Below are positions 24,705 through 34,300 of a DNA stretch of 64,000 bases, piece by piece (the stretch's first letter is position 1; each line of letters opens with the position of its first letter). A model generated the notes under the pieces. That model did no database searches. It saw only the letters and a program-made list of their open reading frames with translations, and had not been told where the DNA came from. Position numbers and translations under genes: made by a program. The stretch is taken from NCBI RefSeq assembly GCF_028290495.1, contig NZ_JAQGJT010000047.1:60231-124230 (forward strand), in the 5' to 3' direction. This DNA comes from Tardiphaga sp. (GTDB lineage Bacteria; Pseudomonadota; Alphaproteobacteria; Rhizobiales; Xanthobacteraceae).

Positions 24705-26921
24705 ATGACCTTCAAGAATTTCAAGATCGAGACCGACGCCGACGGCATCGCACTGGTGACGTGGGACATTCCCGGCCGTTCGATGAACGTGCTGGACATC
24801 ACGACGATCGAGGAACTCGGCGCCATCGTTGACCAGACCTCGGCGGATGCCGCGGTCAAGGGCGTCGTCATCACCTCGGGCAAGGAAGCGTTCTCCGCCG
24901 GCGCGGATCTGTCGATGCTGGAAGGCATGGGCAAGGTGTTCGCCGAGACCAAGGCGACGAAGGGCGAGGAAGCCGCGCAGCAGATGCTGTTCGACGAGAG
25001 CCGCAAGCTGTCGCTGACGCTGCGCAAGATCGAGACCTCCGGCAAGCCGTGGGTCGCGGCGATCAATGGTCTGGCGCTCGGCGGCGCGTTCGAAGTGACG
25101 CTGGCCTGCCATTACCGCGTTGCCGCGGACAATCCGAAGACCCGGCTCGGCCTGCCCGAGATCAAGGTCGGCCTGTTTCCCGGCGGTGGCGGCACCCAGC
25201 GCCTGCCGCGCATGTTGCAGCCGCAGGACGCGATGCAGATGCTGCTGAAGGGCGAGGCGATCAACCTGACCAAGGCTAAGGCGATGGGCATCGTCGGCGC
25301 CGTCGTGCCGGCAGCCGATCTGGTCTCCGCCGCGAAAGAGTGGATCAAGGCCGGCGGCAAGGCCGTCGCCCCGTGGGACGAGAAGGGCTTCAAGCTGCCC
25401 GGCGGCCCGGTGTATTCCAAGCAGGGCATGATGATCTTCCCGGCCGGCAACGCGATCTATCGTCGCGAGACCTACGACAACTATCCGGCCGCCCGCGCCA
25501 TCATGCAGTGCGCCTATGAAGGCCTGCAATTGCCGATGGACGCGGCGCTTCGCGTTGAGTCGCGCCACTTCGCCAACATTCTGCAGAGCAAGGAGGCGGC
25601 GGCGATGATCCGCAGCCTGTTCATCTCGATGCAGGAACTCAACAAGGGCGCGCGCCGTCCGCAGGACGTGCCGCCGACCAAGGTCAAGAAGCTCGCCATC
25701 ATTGGCGCCGGCTTCATGGGCGCGTCGGTTGGTTTCGTCTCCGCGCGCGGCGGCATCGACGTGGTGCTGATCGATCGCGACCAGGCCAGCGCCGACAAGG
25801 GCCGTGGTCATTGCGAAGCCGCGATCGACGCGCTGATTTCCAAGGGCCGCGCCAAGGAAGCCGACAAGGCCGCTCTGATGGCCAAGATCACCGCGACGTC
25901 CGACTTCGAAGTGCTGCGCGAATGCGACCTCGTCATCGAGGCGGTGTTCGAGGACCGCGCGGTGAAGGCCGATATCTACAAGAAGGCGCAGCCGCTGCTG
26001 AAGGAAGGCGCGATCTTCGCGTCAAACACCTCGACGCTGCCGATCAATTCGCTGGCCGAGGAATTCGCGGACCAGTCGAAGTTCATCGGCATCCATTTCT
26101 TCTCGCCGGTCGAGAAGATGATGCTGGTCGAGATCATCGTCGGCAAGAACACCGGCGATGTGGCGCTCGCCACCGCGCTGGATTACGTCCGCGTCATCGG
26201 CAAGACGCCGATCGTGGTCAATGACTCGCGCGGCTTCTTCGCCAATCGCTGCGTGCTGCGCTTCACCGCCGAAGGCCTGGAAATGCTGATGGAAGGCGTG
26301 CCGCCGGCGATGATCGAGAACACCGCCAAGATGGCCGGCATGCCGGTCGGGCCGCTGTCTCTTTCCGACGAGATCGCGCTCGATCTGGTGCTGAAGATCA
26401 TGAAGGCCACCGAGGCTGATCTGGGCTCGCAGGCGGTCGATCAGGCGCAGAAAAAGCTGATCGTCGAGATGGTCGAAAAGCAGGAACGCCTGGGCCGCAA
26501 GAACGGCAAGGGGTTCTACGAATATCCCGCCAAGGGCAAGGGTCAGAAGAGCCTGTGGCAGGGCCTCGGCGAACTGGTGCCGGCGCCCGTCGATCCCGAC
26601 ACGCTCGATATCGAGGAGCTGAAGCAGCGCTTCCTCGTCGTGCAGGCGGTGGAAGCCGCGCGCACGGTGGAAGACCATGTCATCACCGACCCGCGCGAGG
26701 CCGACGTCGGCTCGATCCTCGGCTTCGGCTTCGCGCCGTTCACCGGCGGCACGCTGAGCTATATCGACTTCATGGGCACGAAGAACTTCGTCGCGCTGTG
26801 CCACAAGCTCGAGGCGAAATACGGCTCGCGCTTTACGCCGCCGAAACTGCTGGTCGACATGGCCGCCAAGGGCGAGACGTTCTACGGCCGCTTCCCGCCG
26901 AAGAAGCTCGCCGCGGCTTAA
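24705..26921 (+). CDS. bifunctional enoyl-CoA hydratase / 3-hydroxyacyl-CoA dehydrogenase (FadB/FadJ type)
   Basis: 738 residues from MTFKNFKIETDADG at 24705 with GAGG upstream. The hydratase half (1-300) shows KEAFSAGADLSMLEG, LGGAFEVTLACHYRVA and GLPEIKVGLFPGGGGTQRLPR. The dehydrogenase half has the NAD motif IIGAGFMGASVGFVSARGG (about 332-350) and the catalytic-His region GIHFFSPVEKM, then two C-terminal helical domains. It completes the operon's hydratase and dehydrogenase steps, between the FadE-like enzyme and thiolase. A longer in-frame start inside the thiolase gene is rejected. Confidence 0.94.
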   Translation: MTFKNFKIETDADGIALVTWDIPGRSMNVLDITTIEELGAIVDQTSADAAVKGVVITSGKEAFSAGADLSMLEGMGKVFAETKATKGEEAAQQMLFDESRKLSLTLRKIETSGKPWVAAINGLALGGAFEVTLACHYRVAADNPKTRLGLPEIKVGLFPGGGGTQRLPRMLQPQDAMQMLLKGEAINLTKAKAMGIVGAVVPAADLVSAAKEWIKAGGKAVAPWDEKGFKLPGGPVYSKQGMMIFPAGNAIYRRETYDNYPAARAIMQCAYEGLQLPMDAALRVESRHFANILQSKEAAAMIRSLFISMQELNKGARRPQDVPPTKVKKLAIIGAGFMGASVGFVSARGGIDVVLIDRDQASADKGRGHCEAAIDALISKGRAKEADKAALMAKITATSDFEVLRECDLVIEAVFEDRAVKADIYKKAQPLLKEGAIFASNTSTLPINSLAEEFADQSKFIGIHFFSPVEKMMLVEIIVGKNTGDVALATALDYVRVIGKTPIVVNDSRGFFANRCVLRFTAEGLEMLMEGVPPAMIENTAKMAGMPVGPLSLSDEIALDLVLKIMKATEADLGSQAVDQAQKKLIVEMVEKQERLGRKNGKGFYEYPAKGKGQKSLWQGLGELVPAPVDPDTLDIEELKQRFLVVQAVEAARTVEDHVITDPREADVGSILGFGFAPFTGGTLSYIDFMGTKNFVALCHKLEAKYGSRFTPPKLLVDMAAKGETFYGRFPPKKLAAA

Positions 26922-26928
26922 CACGCTC

Positions 26929-27010
26929 CGTCATGCCCGGCCTTGTGCCGGGCATCCACGTCTCGACGACAGAGAAGACGTGGATGGCCGGGGCAAGCCC
27001 GGCCATGACG
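26929..27010 (+). repeat. family B intergenic palindromic repeat, copy 1
   Basis: CGTCATGCCCGGCCTTGTGC on the left and GGGGCAAGCCCGGCCATGAC on the right form long inverted arms, with inner arms CATCCACGTC/GACGTGGATG. 82 bases, just after the FadB-like stop. Same family as 44839-44924. Confidence 0.85.
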
Positions 27011-27029
27011 ATGGAGCGGTGTGTGGTGC

Positions 27030-27072
27030 AATTAAAAAAGGGCCGGATCATCGATCCGGCCCTTTCGTATTT
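27030..27072. terminator. bidirectional terminator between fadB-like and gst genes
   Basis: A 13-base perfect stem AAAGGGCCGGATC/GATCCGGCCCTTT (27037-27065) with a 3-base loop. The minus-strand reading is followed by TTTTTT, strong for the GST gene. The plus-strand side has TTTCGTATTTTTC and can serve the beta-oxidation operon. Confidence 0.92.
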
Positions 27073-27091
27073 TTCACTTGATGCAAGCAGC

Positions 27092-27706
27092 TTACGCCGC
27101 CTTCATCAGGCCTTCCTTGGTCATCGCTTCCTGCACCTTGGGGCGGGCGGCGACGCGGTCCTTGTAGGCGGCGAGGTTCTTGAACGCCGAGAGGTCGAGG
27201 CTCATCCGGTCGGCCCATTTCAGCATCACGAACAGGTAGCCGTCGGCGACAGTGAAATCCTTGCCGGTGAGGTAATCTTTGCCCTCGAGCGCGCCGTCGA
27301 TATATTTGAACTTGCCGGTCAGGCGGGTGCGGAAGAAGCCCTTCACCTCGTCGTCGAATACCGGCTGGAACAGCGGGCTGAAGTTCTTGTGCAACTCGCC
27401 GTTGATGAAGCCGAGCCATTCCTGCAGATGCCGGCGTGCATCGCTGCCGATGCTCGGCGCGAGGTTCTTGCCGGCGGCCTGGTCGGCGATGTACTGCACG
27501 ATCACCGGACCTTCGGTGACAAGCTCGCCGCTGTCGAGGCCGAGCGCGGGAACCTGGCCCTTGGGGTTGATCGCCAGATAATCATCGCCGTTTTCGAGCT
27601 TCTTGGCCTTGAGATCGACCTTGACCAGATCGTAGGGCAGGCCGGCTTCCAGAAGCGCGATGTGGGGCGACAGCGAGCAGGCGCCGGGCGAATAATACAG
27701 CTTCAT
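27092..27706 (-). CDS. glutathione S-transferase, beta class
   Basis: 204 residues. The thioredoxin-fold N-terminus MKLYYSPGACSLSPHIALLE carries the beta-class cysteine C10. NPKGQVPAL (cis-Pro) and LVTEGPVIVQYI (glutathione-binding Ser/Glu region) follow, then the helical C-terminal domain with FTVADGYLFVML. GGGAGGG precedes the ATG. Divergent from the MarR regulator with paired palindromes between, so probably induced by a MarR ligand such as an electrophile (inference). Confidence 0.93.
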   Translation of the reverse strand: MKLYYSPGACSLSPHIALLEAGLPYDLVKVDLKAKKLENGDDYLAINPKGQVPALGLDSGELVTEGPVIVQYIADQAAGKNLAPSIGSDARRHLQEWLGFINGELHKNFSPLFQPVFDDEVKGFFRTRLTGKFKYIDGALEGKDYLTGKDFTVADGYLFVMLKWADRMSLDLSAFKNLAAYKDRVAARPKVQEAMTKEGLMKAA

Positions 27707-27747
27707 TGGAAATCCCTCCCAGGGGTTATGGTTTGCCGCAACCGCGT

Positions 27748-27793
27748 GACTAAATGCATCCGCATGTAATAGTCAATATTGATGCAGCTGCAT
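27748..27793. promoter_or_regulatory. gst/marR divergent promoter with two MarR-like palindromes
   Basis: ATGCAGCTGCAT (27782-27793) is a perfect 12-base palindrome; ATGCATCCGCAT (27754-27765) is a near copy 28 bases away. On the minus strand TTGACT (27776-27771) is a good -35 for gst; the near copy occupies the 17-base spacer, and the -10 (TTAGTC) is weak. On the plus strand TTGATG (27779-27784) may be the marR -35, overlapped by the perfect palindrome. Confidence 0.55.
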
Positions 27794-27819
27794 TCAGTGC
27801 GCTAGGGTGCCGCCACCAT

Positions 27820-28326
27820 ATGGATGTCGTGATGAAACGCAAACCTTCGACCGAGGCCACCGCCGCCTGGATCCGCCTGATGCGAATCCAGAGCCGGGTC
27901 CTGGACGCCGTCGAGCAGGATCTCAAGCGCGCCGGCTTTCCGCCGCTGGCGTGGTTCGATGCGCTGATGGAATTGGCCCGTTCGCCGACCGGCGAGATGC
28001 GCCCCGTCGAGCTCGAAAAGCAGATGCTGATACCGCAATATTCCACCTCGCGGCTGATCGACCGGCTGGTCGATGAAGGTCTGGCGGCGCGGCGCGAGTG
28101 CAAGATGGACAAGCGCGGCCTGTTCGTCGAGATCACCGAGGCCGGCCGCGAACTGCACAAGAAGATGGGCTGCGCCTATTCGGCCGCAATCGAGAAGCAT
28201 GTCGGCTCGAAACTGTCCGACGCAGATGCAGCAAAGCTATGCGGCTTGCTCGACCGGCTCGGCTGCGCGTGCCAAGACAAGCAAGCGAATCCCGCGCCGG
28301 CCGCCAGAGACGCTGCGTCAGCGTGA
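27820..28326 (+). CDS. MarR family transcriptional regulator
   Basis: 168 residues with the winged-helix core: LEKQMLIPQYSTSRLIDRLVDEGLAARRE, and the wing CKMDKRGLFVEITEAG. Two cysteines near the end (LGCACQDK) might sense redox state or electrophiles, which would fit control of a glutathione transferase. Start ATG 27820 is chosen with AGGGTG upstream; ATG 27832 is an alternative. An earlier ATG at 27754 lies inside the operator and is rejected. Confidence 0.9.
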   Translation: MDVVMKRKPSTEATAAWIRLMRIQSRVLDAVEQDLKRAGFPPLAWFDALMELARSPTGEMRPVELEKQMLIPQYSTSRLIDRLVDEGLAARRECKMDKRGLFVEITEAGRELHKKMGCAYSAAIEKHVGSKLSDADAAKLCGLLDRLGCACQDKQANPAPAARDAASA

Positions 28327-28425
28327 TGAACATTATTTTACCCCCTGCGTCGGCGACCTCCCTGGTCCGCCGCCGTCCCCGACACTGCGCGCGATGGTTC
28401 GCTGCGCCTTTCATCCGGAATTTTC

Positions 28426-29796
28426 ATGGCGCGTGACCAGATCGATATGACGCCGCTGCAATCGCGCGACGAACTCGTGGCGTGGCTGGAGGACGGCATC
28501 AAGCCGCCGTCCGCCTTTCGCATCGGCACCGAACACGAGAAGACGCCATTCACGCTCGATGGCCTCAAGCCGGTGCCCTATGCGGGTGCGCGCGGTATCG
28601 AGGCGCTGCTGCTCGGCATGAAGTCACTGCTCGGCTGGGAGCCGATCATGGAAGGCGACCACATCATCGGCCTCTATGACGTGACCGGTGGCGGCGCAAT
28701 TTCGCTGGAGCCCGGTGGCCAGTTCGAGCTGTCCGGCGCGCCGGTGGAAACCATCCATCAGACGCAATCCGAACTGATGGCGCATCTGGCGCAGGTCCGC
28801 GAAGTGGCCGGCCCGCTCGGCATCGGATTTCTGGGCCTCGGCATGACGCCATCGTGGTCGCGCGAGCAGATCCCGGTGATGCCCAAGGGGCGTTACAAGA
28901 TCATGACCAGCTACATGCCGAAGGTCGGCCAGTACGGTCTCGACATGATGTACCGGACCTGCACGGTGCAGACCAATCTCGACTTCTCCTCCGAAGCCGA
29001 CATGGTCAGGAAGCTGCGCGTTTCCGTGGCGCTGCAGCCGGTCGCGACCGCTTTGTTCGCCAATTCACCGTTCACCGAAGGCAAACCGAACGGCTACCAG
29101 TCGTTCCGTTCGGAGATTTGGCGCGACACCGACAATGCCCGTTCCGGCATGATCCCGTGGGCGTTCGAGGACGGTATGGGCTTCGAGCGCTGGGTCGATT
29201 ACGCGCTCGACGTTCCCATGTATTTCGTCAAGCGCGGCGACAGCTACATCGACGTCTCCGGCTCCTCGTTCCGCGATTTCTTCGCCGGCAACAACAAGAT
29301 GATCCCCGGCGAGAAGCCGACTTTGTCGGACTGGGCCAATCATCTCTCGACGATTTTCCCCGAGGTCCGGCTGAAGCGTTACCTCGAAATGCGCGGCGCC
29401 GACGGCGTGCCATGGAACCGGCTGCCCGCGCTGTCGGCGTTCTGGGTTGGGCTTCTGTATGACGACGCCGCGCTCGATGCCGCCTGGGAGATCGTCAGGC
29501 ACTGGACCGCCGCGGAGCGTCAGGCGCTGCGCGACGATGTGCCGAAGCTCGGCTTCAAGTCGCGCATCAAGGACCGTTATCTGTTCCAGATCGCCAAGGA
29601 GTGCGTCGCGCTGGCGCATGGCGGTTTGAAACGCCGTGCCCGGCTCGACCAAAGCGGCCGCGACGAAACCCGCCATCTCGAGCCGCTCGACCAGATCATC
29701 GCGTTGGGCAAGAACCCGGCCGAGGAGATGCTCGACAAGTACAACGGCGCCTGGCAGCGTTCGGTGGATCCGGCCTACAAGGAATACTGTTTTTAG
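28426..29796 (+). CDS. gshA: glutamate-cysteine ligase (plant/proteobacterial type)
   Basis: 456 residues. Makes gamma-glutamylcysteine, the first step of glutathione synthesis, from Glu, Cys and ATP in the cytoplasm. The sequence carries the class-specific motifs IGTEHEKTPF, GGGAISLEPGGQFELSGAP, MGRYKIM-like MPKGRYKIMTSYMP, RTCTVQTNLDFSSE and FANSPFTEGKPNGYQSFR. Length matches the family. It is next to the GST/MarR pair, so glutathione production and use are neighbours. It lacks a strong ribosome-binding site. Confidence 0.94.
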   Translation: MARDQIDMTPLQSRDELVAWLEDGIKPPSAFRIGTEHEKTPFTLDGLKPVPYAGARGIEALLLGMKSLLGWEPIMEGDHIIGLYDVTGGGAISLEPGGQFELSGAPVETIHQTQSELMAHLAQVREVAGPLGIGFLGLGMTPSWSREQIPVMPKGRYKIMTSYMPKVGQYGLDMMYRTCTVQTNLDFSSEADMVRKLRVSVALQPVATALFANSPFTEGKPNGYQSFRSEIWRDTDNARSGMIPWAFEDGMGFERWVDYALDVPMYFVKRGDSYIDVSGSSFRDFFAGNNKMIPGEKPTLSDWANHLSTIFPEVRLKRYLEMRGADGVPWNRLPALSAFWVGLLYDDAALDAAWEIVRHWTAAERQALRDDVPKLGFKSRIKDRYLFQIAKECVALAHGGLKRRARLDQSGRDETRHLEPLDQIIALGKNPAEEMLDKYNGAWQRSVDPAYKEYCF

Positions 29797-29933
29797 ATCA
29801 GTGGCTTGTTCGGTGGTCGCGGTTTCCTGAAAGATCGTTCATCGGACGTACAGGTGACGCACGGTCAAATGCCTTGCGCTGCATGGGGGCAGCCTGCCGC
29901 AACTCTGCGGCAAGCCGTTGAAAGTCATTTTGG

Positions 29934-30494
29934 ATGTCGAATAGCCTGTTCAGAGCGTGTCTGGCGGCATTCGCCCTGTGGGCGGTGATCGCCGGAGCCG
30001 GACCGGCCGCCGCGCAAGCCAATTTCGATCGCCCCGGCGCGGACTATTCGCGTTCGCTGTCATTGTCCGGCGATCCCGCCGAATGCGCGCTGGTGTGTGA
30101 GCGCGACAAGCGCTGCCGCGCCTGGAGCTTCAACTATCCGGGCGACGCCTCCGAGAATGCCGTGTGCTGGCTGAAGGACAAGGTGACGCCGCGGGTCGAA
30201 AGCTATTGCTGCGTCTCCGGCGTGCGCGGCGCCGGCGTCATCGAGCCGCGCAGCGGCCCGGTCGAGAACTCGATCGATCGCTTCGGCGGCGACTACCGCA
30301 ATTTCGAGGTCAAGAACGACGACAAGGCCGAACGCGGCGACACCTGCCGCGACGCCTGCGAGGGCGACAACAAATGCCGCGCCTGGACCTTCGCGCGCCC
30401 CGGCTACGCCGGCAAGGGCGCGCGCTGCTTCCTGAAGAGCGACATCAAGCCACCGCGAAGGAAGCCGGGTTTCATTTCGGGCGTGGTGCGGTAG
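29934..30494 (+). CDS. secreted protein with two tandem PAN/Apple domains
   Basis: 186 residues with a signal peptide (to about PAAAQA) and two similar Cys-rich units: ANFDRPGADYSRSLSLSGDPAECALVCERDKRCRAWSF-type and NSIDRFGGDYRNFEVKNDDKAERGDTCRDACEGDNKCRAWTF-type. Each has the C...C.xxxxCRAW...CWL/CFL disulfide pattern of PAN domains, so the protein binds protein or carbohydrate in the periplasm or outside. The ligand is unknown. 137 bases separate it from gshA; a functional tie is not shown. Confidence 0.83.
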   Translation: MSNSLFRACLAAFALWAVIAGAGPAAAQANFDRPGADYSRSLSLSGDPAECALVCERDKRCRAWSFNYPGDASENAVCWLKDKVTPRVESYCCVSGVRGAGVIEPRSGPVENSIDRFGGDYRNFEVKNDDKAERGDTCRDACEGDNKCRAWTFARPGYAGKGARCFLKSDIKPPRRKPGFISGVVR

Positions 30495-30522
30495 GGCGGC
30501 GTCTTTTGTCTGCGAGCCTCTG

Positions 30523-31392
30523 CTACTTCGTCTCGGTGGCCTGTACCGGGCGCACCGGGTCGCCTTCGCGTAGCAGGGCGCCGGCGCGCGCGACGACAAT
30601 GTCGCCTTCTGCCAACCCTTCACGTATTTCGACGCGGCCGGCCGACATCAGCCCGACCTCGACGCGGCGCGCCTCGACGCGCTGGCGGCGGACGATCTGC
30701 ACCACGGTGCCGCCGGTGCCGTACAGGATCGCGGTCAGCGGCACCGCGATGCCGCAACTCTCGTCGGTCTTGATCATCGCGCGCGCATAGGCGTTGCTCA
30801 TCAGCCGGCGCGGCGCGGTGATCGAGACCGTGACCTGGCCGAGCTGGCTGTTCGGCTCCACCGTGGATGCGATGCGGCGCACCTTGCCGTCCATCTCGCC
30901 GGCGCCGATCACCCTGATCCGGACGGCCTGATCGACTTTCAGCTTCGGCAGGTCGCGGGTCGGAACCTGACCGATGAAATCGAACTCGCTGCGCGCGATA
31001 ATGCTGAACAGCGCCTCGCCCTTGCCGGAGGCCACGGCCCCGATCACCGCGGTCGAGGCGCTGACCAGCCCGGCCGTGGTCGACTGGATCTGCACCGCGC
31101 CGCCGTCCGGCGTCGTCAGCCGCGCCAGGATCTGGCCCGCGGTGACGTTCTCGCCGGCATCGACGAGCACGTCGGCGACCTTCAGGCCCGGCCGGTCCGG
31201 GCGGATCGCGATCTCCTCTTTCGGCACCAGCAGACCTGACACCTCGACGATATCCGAGAAGCAGGATTTTGTGGCCGTCAGCACGGTGACGGCGGCACCC
31301 CTCGGCGCGCCCGTCTCATCTGCGGCGAATGCCGGCGAGGCCAGCAGCAACCCGAGCGACAGAGCGGCGTACAAAATTTTTGCCATCATCAT
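30523..31392 (-). CDS. RND efflux periplasmic adaptor subunit, short, second in operon
   Basis: 289 residues with a signal peptide (MAKILYAALSLGLLLASPAFA). Lipoyl half-motifs lie at about 66-92 (GLKVADVLVDAGENVTAGQILARL) and 99-132, with only about 7 residues between them where typical adaptors carry a long coiled-coil hairpin. A beta-barrel/membrane-proximal part follows. Two cysteines (C44 in SCFSD, C213 in ESCGIAVP) recur in the other adaptor. Three ATGs in a row: 31392 overlaps the pump stop (ATGA) and is used. Co-transcribed with the pump. Confidence 0.85.
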   Translation of the reverse strand: MMMAKILYAALSLGLLLASPAFAADETGAPRGAAVTVLTATKSCFSDIVEVSGLLVPKEEIAIRPDRPGLKVADVLVDAGENVTAGQILARLTTPDGGAVQIQSTTAGLVSASTAVIGAVASGKGEALFSIIARSEFDFIGQVPTRDLPKLKVDQAVRIRVIGAGEMDGKVRRIASTVEPNSQLGQVTVSITAPRRLMSNAYARAMIKTDESCGIAVPLTAILYGTGGTVVQIVRRQRVEARRVEVGLMSAGRVEIREGLAEGDIVVARAGALLREGDPVRPVQATETK

Positions 31393-34300
31393 TTCACCCT
31401 GGGTTCGGTTGCCGGGGGTAATGTGGGGCGATCTTCGTCGCCGGTCGAGGTGAGCAGTTTCTTGCCGTAGCGCCACGAAATCTCGCCGACATCGTCCATC
31501 ATCATGAACATCGCCGGCACGAAGATCAGCGACAGCAGCGTCGAGAAGATCAGCCCGCCGATGACAGCCAGCGCCATAGGCGAGCGGAATTCGCCACCGG
31601 CGCCCCACGCCAGCGCGCTCGGCATCATACCCGCGGCCATCGCAATCGTCGTCATCACGATCGGCCGTGCCCGCTTCATGCCGGCGTCGATGATCGCCAC
31701 GTCGCGCGGCTTGCCCTCGCGGATCGCTTCCACCGCGAATTCCACCAGCATGATGGCGTTCTTGGTGACGATGCCCATCAGCATCAATATGCCGATCCAC
31801 ACCGGCGTGGTGAGCTGCTTGCCGGTGACGAGCAGCGCCATGATAGCGCCGCCGATCGACAGCGGCAGCGAGAACAGGATGGTGATCGGTTGCAGGAAAG
31901 TGCCGAACAACAGCACCAGCACCGCATAGACCATCATCAGGCCGGCCGAGATCGCGGTGGCGAAGCCGGCGGAGAGTTCGTTGAGGCTCTCGGCGTCGCC
32001 GGACTGTTTGACGCTGACATTCTTGGGCAGGCTCTTCATCACCGGCAGGTCGTAGATCGCCTTCATCGCATCGCCGAGCGCGGCGGTGCCGACCAGGTCG
32101 GCGGCGACAGTGGCTTGCCGTTCGCGATCATATCGGTTGATGCTGGTCGGGCCCTGGTCGAGCTTGATGTCGGCCACGACAGACAGCGGCACGCCGCCCC
32201 GGCCGCCGCCGAGCGGCACGCGCAACTGCTCCAGCACCGAGAGATCGCCGCGGGCCGAGTCTTCCAGCTGCACGCGGATCGGCACCAGACGATCGCCGGC
32301 GTCGAACTTGGCCAACGCCGGGCCGACGTCGCCGATCGTGGCGACGCGGATGGTCTCCGACAGGCTCTCGGTGGAAACCCCGAGCCGGGCTGCGAGATCG
32401 GCGCGCGGCTGCACGCGTAGCTCGGGTCTGTCGAGCGATGTTTCCGAGATCACATTGGCGATCATTGGAATTCGTTTCATCTGCGTCGCAAGCTCGTTGG
32501 CGACGTTGCTGACGATGTTGACGTCAGTGCCTGTCACCACCAGCGAGATCGCCCGCAGCCCGTTCTCGTCGAGGAACCAGTAGCGGATATCGGGCACGCT
32601 CTCGAGCTCGCGGCCGATATCCAGTTCAAGCGCGCGCTGGGTGATCTTGCGGTCGCCCTTTGGCGTGTAGTTGATGATCAGCGATGCGCGCCGCACTTCC
32701 TGCAAGCCCGGTGGTACGCGGCCGCCATCGACGAACACGCTACGGATTTCCGGTCGCTTGCGTAGCCGCTGTACGATCTCCTCGGTGGTCTTCTCGGTGA
32801 AAGCGAGTTGCGAACCCGGCGGCAGTTCCATTGCCAGGAGCGAGCGCGCCGAATCCTGCGCCGGCAGAAATCCCTGCGGCAGCAACTGGATGCTCCAGAT
32901 CGACAGCGCGAAGATGCCGATGCCGATTAGCACCGTGACGTAATAGTGTCGTACCGACAGCGTTACCAACCTGGTATAGGTGCGCAGGATGCGGCCCGGC
33001 GGCGGATCGTCGTGCGGATGGTCCTTGAGGAAGTAGGCGGCCAGTACGGGCGTGACGAAACGTGCAGCAAGTAGCGAGAAGAACACCTGCACCGAGACGG
33101 TGATGCCGAATTGCTTGAAGAACTGTCCGGCAATTCCCGACATGAAGCTGGCGGGTGCGAAGATTGCGATGATGGTCAGGCTGATCGCGATCACCGCGAG
33201 GCCAATTTCGTCGGCGGCTTCCAAGGCGGCGCGGTAGGGCGACTTGCCCATCCGCATGTGCCGCACGATGTTCTCGATCTCGACGATGGCGTCATCGACC
33301 AGGATGCCGGTGGACAGCGTGATCGCCAGAAAACTCACGAGGTTGAGCGAGAATCCGAGCAGGTCCATCACCCAGAATGCCGGGAAGATCGACAGCGGCA
33401 GCGAGATCGCCGCGATCACGGTGGCACGGAAATCACGCAGGAACAGGAATACGACGATGACCGCCAGAATGGCGCCCTCGAACAGCGTGCTCATCGCGGC
33501 GTCGTAATTCCCCTTGGTGAAATCCACCGAGGTGTCGATCAGTTTGAGATCGACGTCGGGATAGGCATCCTTCAGCGCGTCGATGCGCTTTTGCACGGCG
33601 GCGGCGACGACGACGTCGGAGGCGCCCTTGGAGCGCTTGATGCCGAGCGCCACCACGGGCTCACCGTTGAAGCGCGCAAAGGTGCGTCGGTCGGCGATGG
33701 TGTCGGTGACGGTGCCGAGATCTTCGAGCCGTACTTCGCCGCCCGACGGCAGGCTGATCATCGTGCCGGCGAGTTCGTTGAGCGTCTTGGCACCGGCCAG
33801 CGTGCGGATCGCCTGATCGTTCTTGCCGATCTCGGCGCGGCCGCCGGCGAGATCGACATTGGTGCCGCGCAGCCGGCGCGAGACATCGACGGCGGTGAGG
33901 CCGGCGGCCTGCAACCGGTCGGGATCGAGCGACACCAGGATCTCGCGCTCGACGCCGCCGATACGCTCCACCTGGGCGACGTTGCGTACGCCCTGCAGCG
34001 ATCGCTTCACGACATCGTCGACGAAGTAGGAGAGTTGCTCCGGTGTTTTGCCGGGCGAGATCGCGGCATAGGTCACGATCGGCAGCCCGATGACGTCGAC
34101 GCGCTGGATCAGCGGCTCGTTGACGTTTTGCGGCAGGTTGCTGCGTACCCGCGTGATGGCGTCCTTGACGTCGTTGAGCGCGCGGTCGGTGTTGGTTTCC
34201 AGCGCGAACTGCACGGTGGTCACCGACAGTCCGTCGGTGATCGAGGAGGCGATGTGGCGCACGCCTTCGACGCCGGAGACGCCGTCCTCGATGGTCTTGG

